The notes under the pieces: model-generated
Database searches by the model: none
What the model was told of the DNA's origin: nothing
Seen by the model: only the letters and a program-made list of their open reading frames with translations
Assembly: GCA_963790585.1 (NCBI GenBank)
Contig: CAWBOY010000002.1
Location: 744,001 to 808,000 of the forward strand
Source of the DNA: CAWBOY01 sp963790585
Lineage (GTDB): Bacteria > Planctomycetota > Planctomycetia > Gemmatales > Gemmataceae
Length of the DNA stretch: 64,000 bases
Direction: 5' to 3'
Shown here: positions 10,547 to 20,159 of the stretch, in pieces
Layout: every line of letters begins with the position of its first letter
Numbering within the stretch: the stretch's first letter is position 1
Translations under genes and position numbers: made by a program

Positions 10547-12808
10547 TCAATCCTCAAACTTCGCCTTTCCTTCGCTCAATCCAACCGTCGCCGTACTCAC
10601 CTGGCGAATCGTCTTGGCGGCGACCTCATTGGACAGCCGTTGCACCAGCTTCGCCATCGTCAGCGTTCCTATGTCGCCGTCGAGCCGATCACGGACGGCG
10701 ATAGTTCCGGCGGACTGCTCTTTGTCCCCGACGACGAGCATGTAGGGGATCTTCTCGAGTTGGGCCTCACGGATCTTATAGCCGATCTTTTCGGGCCGAT
10801 AATCGCCGTGGACGCGGAACCCATGCGCCTTTAAGTCCGCCTCGATCTTTTTGCCGTAGTCGGTAAACCGCTCGCTCACCGGCATGACGCGCGCCTGTTC
10901 AGGCGCCAGCCAGAGCGGAAACGCTCCCGCGAAATGTTCGATCAAGATGCCCATGAAACGCTCCATCGAACCAAAAGGGGCGCGATGGATCATCACCGGC
11001 GGATGCGATGTATTGTCGCTGCCGATGTATTCGAGGTTGAAGCGGACCGGCAAATTGTAATCGAGCTGGACGGTGCCCAGCTGCCATTCGCGGCCGATGC
11101 AATCACGGACGACGAAATCGATCTTAGGGCCATAAAACGCCGCCTCGCCGGCCTCGGCGCTATAGTTCATGCCGCGATCGCGCACGACCTTGATAATCGT
11201 CTGTTCGGCTTTGTCCCAGTTCTCGGCGCTGCCGACATATTTGGCGCTTGAAGGGTCGCGCAGGCCGATGCGGACCCGATAATCGTGCAAGCCGAGACTC
11301 GTTAACACATAAAGAACCAAGTCGATATTGGCGATCATCTCGGCTTCGATCTGTTCCGCCGTCACGAACAAATGCGCATCATCCTGGGTAAAGCCGCGAA
11401 CGCGCGTCATGCCTGAGAGTTCGCCGGTTTGTTCATAACGATAGACTGTACCAAACTCAGCGAGGCGAACGGGGAGGTCTCGATAGCTGCGCGGCTCAGC
11501 TTTGTAGATGTGGATGTGGTGCGGGCAATTCATCGGCTTGAGCAGAAATCCCTCCTGCTCCATAAGCCAATCGAGCAAGGCTTTCGCTCGGCCCGCGTGG
11601 TCAGTCGCCTTGTGATACTCCGGCAGATCGACCTGCATCACTGCCATCAGTTTCACCGCGTACTCGTGAACGCGATTTAGCTTTTCTTCCTGTGTCGGTG
11701 CCTTATCGTAGGCCTCGGGCACGAATTGACACGATTTCAAGTACTCATGGATTTCGGCTTCCTTTTTGTCATCAAGGATGCCGAGCTCGAGCCGATGCTG
11801 ACACAGGTCGAGAGCACCGGCCGCGGGCCGTGAATAAATCGGCGGAAACTGGGCATCGCGATAGTAGGGAAAATGGCCACTGGTTCGATAAAGTTCCAGT
11901 CGGCCGATATGAGGCGTGTACACGGGTTGATAGCCGCGCTTGACGAGTTCATCCTTGATAAAGGATTCGAGAATGCCGCGAACGATGGCGCCGCGCGGCA
12001 TCCACAGTATAAGACCGCTCCCGACCATGGGGCTGATGGTGAAGAGTTTGAGCTGTTTGCCGAGCAGCCGGTGGTCGCGTTTTTTGGCCTCATCAAGCTG
12101 GGATAAATATGCGTCCAGGTCCTTTTGATTGAAAAACGCCGTGCCATAAAGTCGCTGAAGTTGCTTGCGCGTCGAGTCGTTTTTCCAATAAGCGCCGGCG
12201 ATCGATAGGAGTTTGAAAGCGCCGACTTTGCCAGCATGTGGAATGTGCGGACCGCGACAGAGATCGATAAACTCGCCCTGGCGATAGAAGCTCAAAGTCG
12301 AATGTTCGGTCCGCAGATCGCCGATATGTTCGACTTTGTATCCCTGGTGCAGATCGGCGCAGAGAGCGATGGCCTCGTCTGCCGGCCGTTCGAAGCGCTC
12401 GAACGCCTCGGCTTCTTTGACGATCTTTTTCATCTCTTCTTCAATGCGCGGGAAATCCTCTTCGCGGATTGGAGTTGGCGAATCGATGTCATAGTAGAAG
12501 CCATTGGCGATGGTCGGCCCAAAAGCTAGCTTGGTTCCCGGGAACAATCGCATCACGGCGCGCGCCATGATGTGGGCCGTGCTATGCCGCAGGACGTCCA
12601 ACGAATCCGGGTCTTTGTCCGTCAAGAGTTGAAAGGAATGTTCGCCGTCGTCGTTCAACTCGCGCTCGAGGTCGACAATCTTGCCATCGACCTTGGCGGC
12701 TATGGCGGCTTGCGCGAGGCGTTTCCCGATGCTCTCGGCCACCTGGCGCGGTAGAGTTCCGGAGGCGACCGTGCGAAGGGAACCATCCGGAAGTTTCAGA
12801 GTCGGCAT
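10547..12808 (-). CDS. thrS: Threonine--tRNA ligase
   Basis: Threonyl-tRNA synthetase charges tRNA-Thr with threonine and edits mischarged serine. I use the ATG at 12808 (MPTLKLPDGS), since the TGS domain begins there. In order it shows the TGS domain (1-65), the editing domain with HSTAH at 75-79 and the class II catalytic core. The core carries KPMNCPHH (zinc Cys region), the motif 2 loop RYEQTGELSGMTRVRGFTQDDAH and a C-terminal anticodon-binding domain. At 753 residues it is about 110 longer than the usual form. The extra length is a roughly 90-residue charged insertion at about 325-415, between FPYYRDAQFPPIY and GFLLKPMNCPHH. The frame is intact. Confidence 0.95.
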   Translation of the reverse strand: MPTLKLPDGSLRTVASGTLPRQVAESIGKRLAQAAIAAKVDGKIVDLERELNDDGEHSFQLLTDKDPDSLDVLRHSTAHIMARAVMRLFPGTKLAFGPTIANGFYYDIDSPTPIREEDFPRIEEEMKKIVKEAEAFERFERPADEAIALCADLHQGYKVEHIGDLRTEHSTLSFYRQGEFIDLCRGPHIPHAGKVGAFKLLSIAGAYWKNDSTRKQLQRLYGTAFFNQKDLDAYLSQLDEAKKRDHRLLGKQLKLFTISPMVGSGLILWMPRGAIVRGILESFIKDELVKRGYQPVYTPHIGRLELYRTSGHFPYYRDAQFPPIYSRPAAGALDLCQHRLELGILDDKKEAEIHEYLKSCQFVPEAYDKAPTQEEKLNRVHEYAVKLMAVMQVDLPEYHKATDHAGRAKALLDWLMEQEGFLLKPMNCPHHIHIYKAEPRSYRDLPVRLAEFGTVYRYEQTGELSGMTRVRGFTQDDAHLFVTAEQIEAEMIANIDLVLYVLTSLGLHDYRVRIGLRDPSSAKYVGSAENWDKAEQTIIKVVRDRGMNYSAEAGEAAFYGPKIDFVVRDCIGREWQLGTVQLDYNLPVRFNLEYIGSDNTSHPPVMIHRAPFGSMERFMGILIEHFAGAFPLWLAPEQARVMPVSERFTDYGKKIEADLKAHGFRVHGDYRPEKIGYKIREAQLEKIPYMLVVGDKEQSAGTIAVRDRLDGDIGTLTMAKLVQRLSNEVAAKTIRQVSTATVGLSEGKAKFED

Positions 12809-13031
12809 AACGGAATTGCTCCTATGCAACAGACGAATACGGCTCGCCCCTACAACAGGCCAGCCATGTCGCGGACACGATGAAAACCGATCAGGTTCGT
12901 GGTCGAACGAGTAAATATCCTACACGTCCGCGGATTCCAGGACGAGACCGACTCGACTTATCGTTGGTAATCGACAGCCGATGCGATATTCTACTATTTA
13001 GGTCTTACTCACATTGCGGGGGAATGGTCCC

Positions 13032-14813
13032 ATGAGACGCACCCTGTCGATTCTGGTGGTCACGGTCTTCCTGCTCGGCGTCGGAGCTGGTCGAGCAGGC
13101 GCGGTGCCGCCGGAACAAATCAATAAAGCCGTCGATCGCGGTGTCGCCGCCCTTCGCAAACTACAAAATGGTGGCCTATGGCCGCACAACGAGATCGGTC
13201 TCACCGCGCTGGCCGGGTTGACGCTTCTCGAGTGCGACGTTTCTCCCGATGACAAAGTGTTGGTTGAGGCAGCCGGGCACATCCGCACCCAGGTGCCGAC
13301 GCTTGCGACGACCTATTCCATTTCGCTTGCGATCATGTTTTTCGATCGGCTTGGCGATGTGGGCGACATCCCTTTGATCGAGTCTCTCTCACTGCGCCTG
13401 ATTGCCGGCCAAGGTAAGGACGGCGGCTGGGCCTACCATTGTCCGATTGTCGGCAGCCAACTGGAGTCGGAGCGGCTCGTCTACTTGATCAGTAAGAGAT
13501 CGGGCCACACCCCCTTTCGGCGCGGCAAAGACGCGAACGAGAAAAAAAGAACCAAGGACGATTTGTCACCCGAAATAAAAATATTGCTGAAAAAGATCTC
13601 CAATGGAGATTATGCTGTAAAAGCTCCCGCGAGTATTATTAGCGATAACTCGAACACCCAATTCGCGACGCTCGCGCTTTGGATCGCTCGGCGCTACGGG
13701 ATTCCAAGTCACAAGGCTTTGCTCGCCGTCGCAGTTAGGCATCGAACGACGCAAAAACCCGATGGAGGCTGGACCTATCGCCCGCATGAAGAAGGAGTTC
13801 ACGAGTCGTTGCCAACCATGACCTGTGCTGCCGTCCTCGGCCTGGCCGTCGGCCGCGGTGCCTGGGTCGAATCGGGAAATGACAAACACACCGACATCAA
13901 GGAGGAAGTCAAGGTCGCCAAGGACGTCGCGCTCCAGCGCGGGCTCAAGGCCATTGCCGGCTGCATTGACCAACCCGCTTCGGTTCGGCGCACACTCGTT
14001 CAAAAGGTGGAAGGCAAAGCCTATTACTTCCTTTGGTCGCTGGAACGCGTGGCGATGGCGCTCGGTGCCGAGACGTTTGACAAAAAGGATTGGTACACCT
14101 GGGGTGCGGAGATCCTGTTAGTGAATCAAAAGGACGACGGCTCCTGGCAAGGCGAGTATGGAGCTTCCGGGGCGGACACCTGCTTCGCGTTGCTCTTCTT
14201 GCGTCGATCCAATTTGGCGATGGATTTGACTCATACTTTGCGCGGCGACATCAAGGATATGGTGGTCTTGCGCGGCGAAGCCATGAAAGATGGCGACAAG
14301 CTGTTCGACGGAGTCTCGATCAAGCGAGCCCTCGAGGCCTCGGCGCTGGACAAGGGAATTAGTTCCAAAGGCGAGGTGCTCGCGCATACGCTAGTCGCGG
14401 CTGAACCGGGCAAGAGGGATTCGCTGCTTGACGAATACCGTGAGGGCAAAGGAACGATGTACACCGAAGCGCTCGCAAGCTCGATTCCGCAGCTCGACAA
14501 CGCGGAGCGCAAAAAAGCACGCGATTATCTATCGATACGCTTGACGCGGATGAAAGACGCGACGCTGAAGGAATACCTGCACGACGAAGACGCCGAGATT
14601 CGCCGCGCCGCGGCTTGGGCCTGCGCCCGCAAAGATAGTAAAGCGCATATACCAGAGCTGATAACACTCTTGAATGACACGGATCTTGGAGTAGCGCAGA
14701 CGGCCAATGAAGCGCTGCGTGAACTAACGTCGCAAGCCATTTCGTTCGATCCTAAAGATCGGGAGCGAACGTGCAAAGCGTGGAATGATTGGTGGGCGAA
14801 ACACGGCAAGTGA
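13032..14813 (+). CDS. Secreted alpha/alpha-toroid (prenyltransferase/squalene-cyclase-repeat) protein with HEAT-like C-terminus
   Basis: An intact 593-residue protein whose ATG at 13032 is preceded by a GGGGGAA ribosome site. A signal peptide (about 1-22) is followed by repeats of the squalene-hopene-cyclase/prenyltransferase barrel: QNGGLWPHNEIGLTALAGLTLL, GQGKDGGWAYHCP, QKPDGGWTYRP and QKDDGSWQGEYGASGADTCFALLFL. These QxxDGxW-type units build an alpha/alpha toroid, but the catalytic aspartate motif of the cyclases is not evident. The C-terminal 100 residues (YLHDEDAEIRRAAAWACARKD, ITLLNDTDLGVAQTANEAL) look like HEAT repeats. Such proteins are common and uncharacterised in planctomycetes; a scaffold role is a guess. 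Confidence 0.8.
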   Translation: MRRTLSILVVTVFLLGVGAGRAGAVPPEQINKAVDRGVAALRKLQNGGLWPHNEIGLTALAGLTLLECDVSPDDKVLVEAAGHIRTQVPTLATTYSISLAIMFFDRLGDVGDIPLIESLSLRLIAGQGKDGGWAYHCPIVGSQLESERLVYLISKRSGHTPFRRGKDANEKKRTKDDLSPEIKILLKKISNGDYAVKAPASIISDNSNTQFATLALWIARRYGIPSHKALLAVAVRHRTTQKPDGGWTYRPHEEGVHESLPTMTCAAVLGLAVGRGAWVESGNDKHTDIKEEVKVAKDVALQRGLKAIAGCIDQPASVRRTLVQKVEGKAYYFLWSLERVAMALGAETFDKKDWYTWGAEILLVNQKDDGSWQGEYGASGADTCFALLFLRRSNLAMDLTHTLRGDIKDMVVLRGEAMKDGDKLFDGVSIKRALEASALDKGISSKGEVLAHTLVAAEPGKRDSLLDEYREGKGTMYTEALASSIPQLDNAERKKARDYLSIRLTRMKDATLKEYLHDEDAEIRRAAAWACARKDSKAHIPELITLLNDTDLGVAQTANEALRELTSQAISFDPKDRERTCKAWNDWWAKHGK

Positions 14814-14846
14814 TACGAGACGGGTGAGCGGAGGCCCGCTCGACGA

Positions 14847-16223
14847 ATGCTACGACCTTTGCTACTGTTCGTGACGGGCAAGCTGGCCGAGCCGGCCCTG
14901 CGCCGCCTTCTCACGGACCTCGCGCCGCGGCTGGCGTTTGAATACGAAATCGCGGTCTTACCCATTACGGTCGCATCCTTGGCTTCGACCGCCTGGATTG
15001 CTCGCCACCTCACGATTCCACCAAACGTCGGGCGTGTCGTCATTCCTGGCCTTTGTCCGGGCGATCTCCAGTCGATTGCCGTTGCCGATGGAACCAAGAT
15101 CGAGCGCGGTCCAGAGGATCTGCGTGATCTCCCGGAATATCTCGGCACGTCGGCACAGCCAAGCTATTATGGCACGTATGACATTTCGATATTGGCCGAA
15201 ATCAACCACGCACCGCGGCTCTCGCGCACAGATCATCGAACAGGCGCGCTCCTACAAGGCTTCGGGCGCGGACTGCATCGACCTCGGCTGCGATCCCGGA
15301 TCGACCTGGACAGACGTCGGCGACGCCGTCAAAAGTTTAGTCGACGCTGGCTATCACGTCTCCATCGATAGCTTCAATAACCACGAGGTGGCCGATGCGG
15401 TTTTCGCGGGCGCTGAACTCGTACTCAGCGTCAACAGCAGCAATGTCGCTGCCGCGGGCGACTGGGGCTGTGAAGTCGTCGCCATTCCCGACGAGCCTTC
15501 GGATCTGGCGTCCCTCGATCGGACTGTGAATCAGCTCGTCGCTCGCGGCATTCCGTTTCGCATCGATCCAATCATCGAGCCGATCGGTTTCGGCTTCGCC
15601 GCATCGCTCGGCCGATACCTGGACGTGCGCCGCCGCTATCCGCAAAGCGAAATGATGATGGGCGTAGGCAACATCACGGAGTTGACCGATGTCGATTCCT
15701 CAGGGATCAACGTCGTGTTGCTTGGTTTCTGTCAGGAACTCGGCATTCGCAGCGTCCTGACCACGGAAGTAGTCAACTGGTGCCGATCGTCGGTACGGGA
15801 ACTCGATCGAGCGCACGACTCGTTTACCATGCCTATCGCCACAATGTGCTGCCCAAATATCGCGAGCCCAATCTCGTCATGCTGCGCGACCCGAAAACGC
15901 GGCCACTGGGTGGCGAGTTCTTGGAGGGGCTGGCAACGCAATTGACCGATCCGAATTTTCGCCTCGTCGCCGAAGAAGGGCTGCTGCACCTCATAAACAA
16001 GGAAATGTACCTGCGCGGCACCGATCCATTCACTCTGTTCGAAGAGGCGATGAAGCGCCAGGCCATCGATTCCGAGCATGCGTTTTACCTGGGCTACGAA
16101 ATGGCCAAGGCAGTGACGGCCTTGACTCTGGGCAAGAACTACGTGCAGGACCAGGCGCTGCGATGGGGCATCTTGACCGTGCCGGAGCAGAGTCATCGGG
16201 ATAAGAATAAGAGGAGTAGTTAA
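14847..16223 (+). CDS. Dihydropteroate-synthase-like protein, DUF6513 type (two frameshifts)
   Basis: The N-terminal 110 residues (MLRPLLLFVTGKLAEPALRR) match what I recall of the DUF6513 domain. A pterin-binding TIM-barrel follows: ISILAEINHAPRLS, YKASGADCIDLGCDPGSTWTDV, HVSIDSFNNHEVADAVFAGAELVLSVNSSN and MMMGVGNITELTDVDSSGINVVLLGFCQELGI. The frame breaks near 15225 and again near 15805, and the protein family continues smoothly across both to 16223, about 458 residues. In bacteria with tetrahydromethanopterin C1 pathways a DHPS-related protein of this kind is encoded with the C1 genes; that link is from general knowledge and no other C1 gene is here. It sits 36 bases upstream of pabB, which supports a pterin or folate role. 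A canonical folP exists separately at 36 kb. Confidence 0.75.
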
Positions 16224-16259
16224 TCGTCGGAAGCAGCGCTGCGTAAGAGGCTAGCGAGG

Positions 16260-17693
16260 ATGTCGGACCTGCCCCTTTTTGAGGACCTCGCTCCCGTTTA
16301 TGACGCCTGGACCGTCGCACGTCGTCTCGCACATTTGCCACATCTACTCTTTCTTGACAGCGCTAGGACCGGGCCGCCGTTGGGGCGATACTCATTTATC
16401 TGCGCCGATCCTTTCGGTTGGCTCGAGTCGCGTGGCGGAAGGATTAAATGGATCTTAGAAGGGGTAGAGACGTCCAAATATGGCGACCCCTTTGACGTTG
16501 TCAGGCAACTATTGGGTGAATACCAAAGTAGCCCCCTTCCCAATCTGCCTCCGTTTCAAGGAGGAGCGGCCGGGCTTTTTGGTTACGAACTCAATAAGCA
16601 CATCGAACGCCTGCCCAAACCCCGGTTCGACGACTTCGAGGTTCCCGATTTGGCTCTGGGGTTTTATGACTGGGTCATCGCCTTCGATCATGTCGAGAAA
16701 TCATCTTGGATCATTTCCACGGGATTGCCTAAGCTGGCCAATCCCGACCGTCAGCGCAGGGCCCAAGAACGATTGAAAAATATCAAGCGATTGATAACAC
16801 AAGATTCCAACGTGCTTCTCGAAGCCGCCGCCGCGCCGCCAAATTTGATGGCACCGAAATATCCGGTCGAAGGATTTGCCAATGTTTCCAGCAACTTTTC
16901 GCGCTCCGGTTATCTGAAGGTCGTGCGCCGCGCGATCGATTACATCAACGCTGGGGATTGCTTTCAGGTCAACATCTCACAACGGCTGCTGTACCCGGCC
17001 ACGCTGCCGACGCTGGAGCAGTATGACCGCTTACGCCAACGTAATCCCGCGCCGTTCGCTGGCTATTTCGATGTCGGCGCGTTCACCGTCCTGAGCGCCT
17101 CGCCGGAACGCTTTCTCCAGGTCCAGGCCGATCAAGTCTTCACCAGACCGATCAAGGGAACGAGGCCGCGCGGCCAGACGCCGGCGGAGGATCAGCGCTT
17201 GCGCGAAGGATTGCTCCGTTCGGCGAAGGATAGGGCCGAAAATGTGATGATTATCGATCTTCTCCGAAATGACCTGGGCCGAGTTTGTTCCTATGGCTCG
17301 ATTGAAGTGACAGCGGTATGTCAGTTGGAAACCTATCAGACCGTTCACCATCTCGTGTCGGAGGTGCGCGGCCGTCTCCGGGCGGGGTCGGGGCCTGTAG
17401 ACGTGCTACGTGCGGCTTTTCCGGGCGGATCGGTTACCGGAGCGCCGAAGGTGCGGGCGATGGAAATCATCAATGAACTGGAGCCTACCGCGCGCGGACC
17501 TTACTGCGGGAGCTTAGGTTACATCGGCTTTGATGGCACGATGGATACGAACATTCTGATAAGGACTCTTACCGCGGGGCGCGGTTGGCTTCAATTCCCC
17601 GTCGGCGGCGGGATCGTCGCTGATTCGACGCCGGAAAATGAGTACGCGGAAACGCTGCACAAAGCGGAGGGGTTGTTGCGGGCATTGCGCTAG
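16260..17693 (+). CDS. pabB: Aminodeoxychorismate synthase component I
   Basis: PabB aminates chorismate to 4-amino-4-deoxychorismate, the step toward p-aminobenzoate for folate or related pterins. The 477-residue protein is intact. The chorismate-binding core shows FQVNISQRL, SASPERFL, the PIKGTRPRG loop near residue 297, RAENVMIIDLLRNDLGRV and FPGGSVTGAPKVRAM. The Lys in PIKGT (rather than PIAGT of TrpE) is the PabB hallmark. The gene follows the DUF6513-type gene closely on the same strand, which fits a pterin-related operon. The partner glutamine amidotransferase (PabA) is not in the window. Confidence 0.93.
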   Translation: MSDLPLFEDLAPVYDAWTVARRLAHLPHLLFLDSARTGPPLGRYSFICADPFGWLESRGGRIKWILEGVETSKYGDPFDVVRQLLGEYQSSPLPNLPPFQGGAAGLFGYELNKHIERLPKPRFDDFEVPDLALGFYDWVIAFDHVEKSSWIISTGLPKLANPDRQRRAQERLKNIKRLITQDSNVLLEAAAAPPNLMAPKYPVEGFANVSSNFSRSGYLKVVRRAIDYINAGDCFQVNISQRLLYPATLPTLEQYDRLRQRNPAPFAGYFDVGAFTVLSASPERFLQVQADQVFTRPIKGTRPRGQTPAEDQRLREGLLRSAKDRAENVMIIDLLRNDLGRVCSYGSIEVTAVCQLETYQTVHHLVSEVRGRLRAGSGPVDVLRAAFPGGSVTGAPKVRAMEIINELEPTARGPYCGSLGYIGFDGTMDTNILIRTLTAGRGWLQFPVGGGIVADSTPENEYAETLHKAEGLLRALR

Positions 17694-17722
17694 CAGATCT
17701 CCTTCATCTCAGAGTCTGTCCT

Positions 17723-18466
17723 TTAGCGTTTCTCATTCCACGCGGTGTTGGCGTAGCGCGAAATGATCAAATCGCCACAGCGTCGTCTTTCTTCATCAGT
17801 CCAATCATCGTCAATTAGTAGACAATCTAAATCCCGCGCAAATTCGACGGCGACGGATCGAATCAAGGCATCACGGGTCGGCCGTTGACCCGTCAGCTCG
17901 AAGATTCCTGGCAGCTCCGGCGTGAATCGGCTCTGAGACAGCAAAATACCGCCATGTTGAAGCAGGGCGCCGCGCTGCTTGCGCTGAGCGCTGCCGACGA
18001 TCTTGTGAGATCCACAAAGGATGTCGCCTGGTGTCTGATGAAGGAAACATAGGACAGGACCAAGCTTCTTCTCAGCACTTGGTTCACAAATATCCGTTTG
18101 AACGCCGAGTGCGGCGAGCGCGCTTACCAAGATTCGATGGAACCGCGGAATCCAAGCCATTCCGCGCGGCTGCCAATCGGGAGTGGCTGGAATGGCCAAA
18201 GAATAGGTCAGTTCTTGGTCATGTACTAAAGTCGCTCCGCCGGTGGCTCGGCGTAGCCAAGGCATCGACGACAGGCCCGCGCGATCGAACCGCACTGATT
18301 GCGGCTGAAAATAACCGAGACTAACCGTAGGCTCGGACCAGCGATAGAAGCGCAATGAGGCCACGCCGGTTGACGCGGCTGTGGCAAGAAGCGATTCGTC
18401 AGCGGCCATTTGGAAGACGCCGACTTCCTGGATAATCGGCAGGAGGCGACAGTGGCGAGAGGGCAT
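17723..18466 (-). CDS. lipM: Octanoyl-[GcvH]:protein N-octanoyltransferase / lipoate-protein ligase family
   Basis: This protein is predicted to load an octanoyl or lipoyl group on GcvH or other lipoyl domains. The 247-residue protein has the biotin/lipoate ligase motifs WLRRATGGATLVHD, TYSLAIP and the conserved Lys region SHKIVGSAQRKQRGALLQHGGILL. The residue order LCFLHQTPGDILCGSHK places a Cys where LipM octanoyltransferases have their catalytic Cys, so I favour LipM over LplA. It is the last gene of the gcvT-gcvH-gcvPA-gcvPB cluster, 78 bases after gcvPB, which fits a role in making lipoylated GcvH. The exact start is uncertain by a few codons. Confidence 0.8.
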   Translation of the reverse strand: MPSRHCRLLPIIQEVGVFQMAADESLLATAASTGVASLRFYRWSEPTVSLGYFQPQSVRFDRAGLSSMPWLRRATGGATLVHDQELTYSLAIPATPDWQPRGMAWIPRFHRILVSALAALGVQTDICEPSAEKKLGPVLCFLHQTPGDILCGSHKIVGSAQRKQRGALLQHGGILLSQSRFTPELPGIFELTGQRPTRDALIRSVAVEFARDLDCLLIDDDWTDEERRRCGDLIISRYANTAWNEKR

Positions 18467-18495
18467 GGGTGGCTGCTCGCATGGTTAGGAGCCCC

Positions 18496-18524
18496 GAGCG
18501 CTCGCCTGGCGGCTCGCGGCTAAA
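18496..18524. repeat. Solo half of the GAGCGCTCGCC...CGGCTAAA palindrome family
   Basis: GAGCGCTCGCC followed by GGCTCGCGGCTAAA in the lipM-gcvPB gap matches the right arm of the palindromes at 38201-38421 and 39910-40000. The left arm is absent, so this is a half-unit. Confidence 0.6.
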
Positions 18525-18544
18525 CGCGCGTAAAAGGAACTGCG

Positions 18545-20002
18545 TTATTGAGCCTTCCAACGCAAGATCGGTTCCTTGGCCGCACGCACCTCGTCGGGCC
18601 GGCTGAGGTTGAGCGTCAACGGCGCGTCATGCAGCGTCTGCGGGTCTTCGTCTTTGATACGGATTAGCGTACTGGCGAACGCATCCAGAGTTTCCTTGCT
18701 TTCCGTCTCCGTCGGCTCGATCATCAACGCTTCCGGCACAACCAAAGGGAAGTAGACCGTTGGTGCGTGGTAGCCGAAATCGAGCAAGCGTTTGCCGATG
18801 TCCATAGCACTGATTTTTCGCTCGCGACGGAGATTCTTGGCACTGGCGACAAACTCGTGCATGCAGGAGTCGCCGTAGGGAACTTCGTAGCTCCCTTTCA
18901 ACAGGCTCAACAAATAATTGGCGTTGAGGACTGCTATTTCGCTTACCTCTCGTAGGCCGTCGGGGCCAAGTGTGCGGATGTAAAGGTAGCCGCGCAGCAG
19001 GATGCCGACATTGCCGAAGAACGAGCGTACGCGGCCAATCGACTTGGGCCGGTCGTAATCGAGATAATAGCGATCGTCTTTCTTGGCTACCATTGGCGCA
19101 GGCAGATAAGGGATCAACATTTCCCGTACGGCAATCGGCCCAGAACCCGGTCCGCCAGCGCCATGCGGGCCGGTGAAGGTCTTATGAACGTTGTAGTGCA
19201 TCATGTCAGCGCCGAAATCGCCTGGTCGGGTGATGCCTAGGATGGCATTCATGTTGGCGCCGTCCAGGTAGACGAGGCCGCCGTGACTATGGACGAGACC
19301 GGTGATGGTCGCGATTTGGTCGTCGAACAGACCGAGTGTGTTCGGATTGGTAATCATGAAGACCGCCGTGCGGTCATCGAGCTTGGCCCGCAGGTCGTCG
19401 AGATCGACGAGGCCACGCCCGTTGCTTTTGATCGTGACAGCGTCGAAACCGGCGATGGCGGCACTGGCCGGGTTGGTGCCGTGAGCGCTGTCGGGTATGA
19501 GTACGCGCTTGCGTTTGTTTTCGCCGCGGTCCTGAAAATAGGAGGCCGCGACGAGCAGGGCTGTCAGCTCGCCCTGTGCGCCGGCAGCGGGTTGCAGCGA
19601 TACACCATGAAGTCCGGCGATCTCAGCCAAGTAGTTCTGCATTTCCCAGAGGATCTGCAGCATACCCTGACATGAGGAGTCGAGTTGCAACGGGTGGACG
19701 CTCGCCGTGCCGGGCAGGGACGACAGGCGCTCGTGCCGCTTCGGGTTGTACTTCATCGTACAGGAACCGAGCGGGTAAAAGTTGCAATCGATAGCCATGT
19801 TCTTCGTCGACAAATTGACGAAATGGCGAATCAGATCGATCTCGCCGACCTCGGGCAGGGGCGCCGGTGTCGTCGACAAGGTTTCGGGCGGTAGCAGTTG
19901 ATCAAGCGCAATCTCAGGCACATCACTCTTGGGCAGGAGATGGCAACGCCGCCCTGGTCGGCTAATCTCGAAGAGCAGGTCGGTCGATTGATTCTTATCC
20001 AT
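18545..20002 (-). CDS. gcvPB: Glycine dehydrogenase (decarboxylating) subunit 2
   Basis: This is the PLP-binding half of the two-subunit P protein of the glycine cleavage system. It decarboxylates glycine and passes the aminomethyl group to lipoyl-GcvH. The 485-residue protein is intact and of normal length. The PLP lysine lies in HYNVHKTFTGPHGAGGPGSG near residue 274; upstream are SCTMKYNPKRHE, QPAAGAQGELTALLVAASYF and VYLDGANMNAILGITRPGDFGAD. It is the fourth gene of the gcv operon. A palindromic repeat fills the 157-base gap to gcvPA, so the operon may have an internal attenuation or RNA-processing point there. Confidence 0.95.
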   Translation of the reverse strand: MDKNQSTDLLFEISRPGRRCHLLPKSDVPEIALDQLLPPETLSTTPAPLPEVGEIDLIRHFVNLSTKNMAIDCNFYPLGSCTMKYNPKRHERLSSLPGTASVHPLQLDSSCQGMLQILWEMQNYLAEIAGLHGVSLQPAAGAQGELTALLVAASYFQDRGENKRKRVLIPDSAHGTNPASAAIAGFDAVTIKSNGRGLVDLDDLRAKLDDRTAVFMITNPNTLGLFDDQIATITGLVHSHGGLVYLDGANMNAILGITRPGDFGADMMHYNVHKTFTGPHGAGGPGSGPIAVREMLIPYLPAPMVAKKDDRYYLDYDRPKSIGRVRSFFGNVGILLRGYLYIRTLGPDGLREVSEIAVLNANYLLSLLKGSYEVPYGDSCMHEFVASAKNLRRERKISAMDIGKRLLDFGYHAPTVYFPLVVPEALMIEPTETESKETLDAFASTLIRIKDEDPQTLHDAPLTLNLSRPDEVRAAKEPILRWKAQ

Positions 20003-20064
20003 AGTTTATAAGTAAAGTAGTTTTGTCTCTTGATCGAATTTCAATTGAGCTAAAGGCTGTCTGA

Positions 20065-20149
20065 GCCGTGGCCGGGGTCGGTACTCCGACCCCGGTTTTC
20101 TAGAGCCGCTAGACTACACTGGGTTCGGAGTACCGACCCCGGCCACGGC
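20065..20149. repeat. Palindrome family copy A (GTCGGTACTCCGAC arms)
   Basis: Two 29-base arms (20065-20093 and 20121-20149) are complementary at 28 positions. They start GCCGTGGCCGGGG and contain a smaller palindrome, GGTCGGTACTCCGACC. Copies B (50238-50324) and C (58353-58437) share both arms and the TTCTCTAGAG-like centre. It lies between gcvPB and gcvPA inside the operon, so it is transcribed. Confidence 0.85.
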
Positions 20150-20159
20150 CCAATCTATA

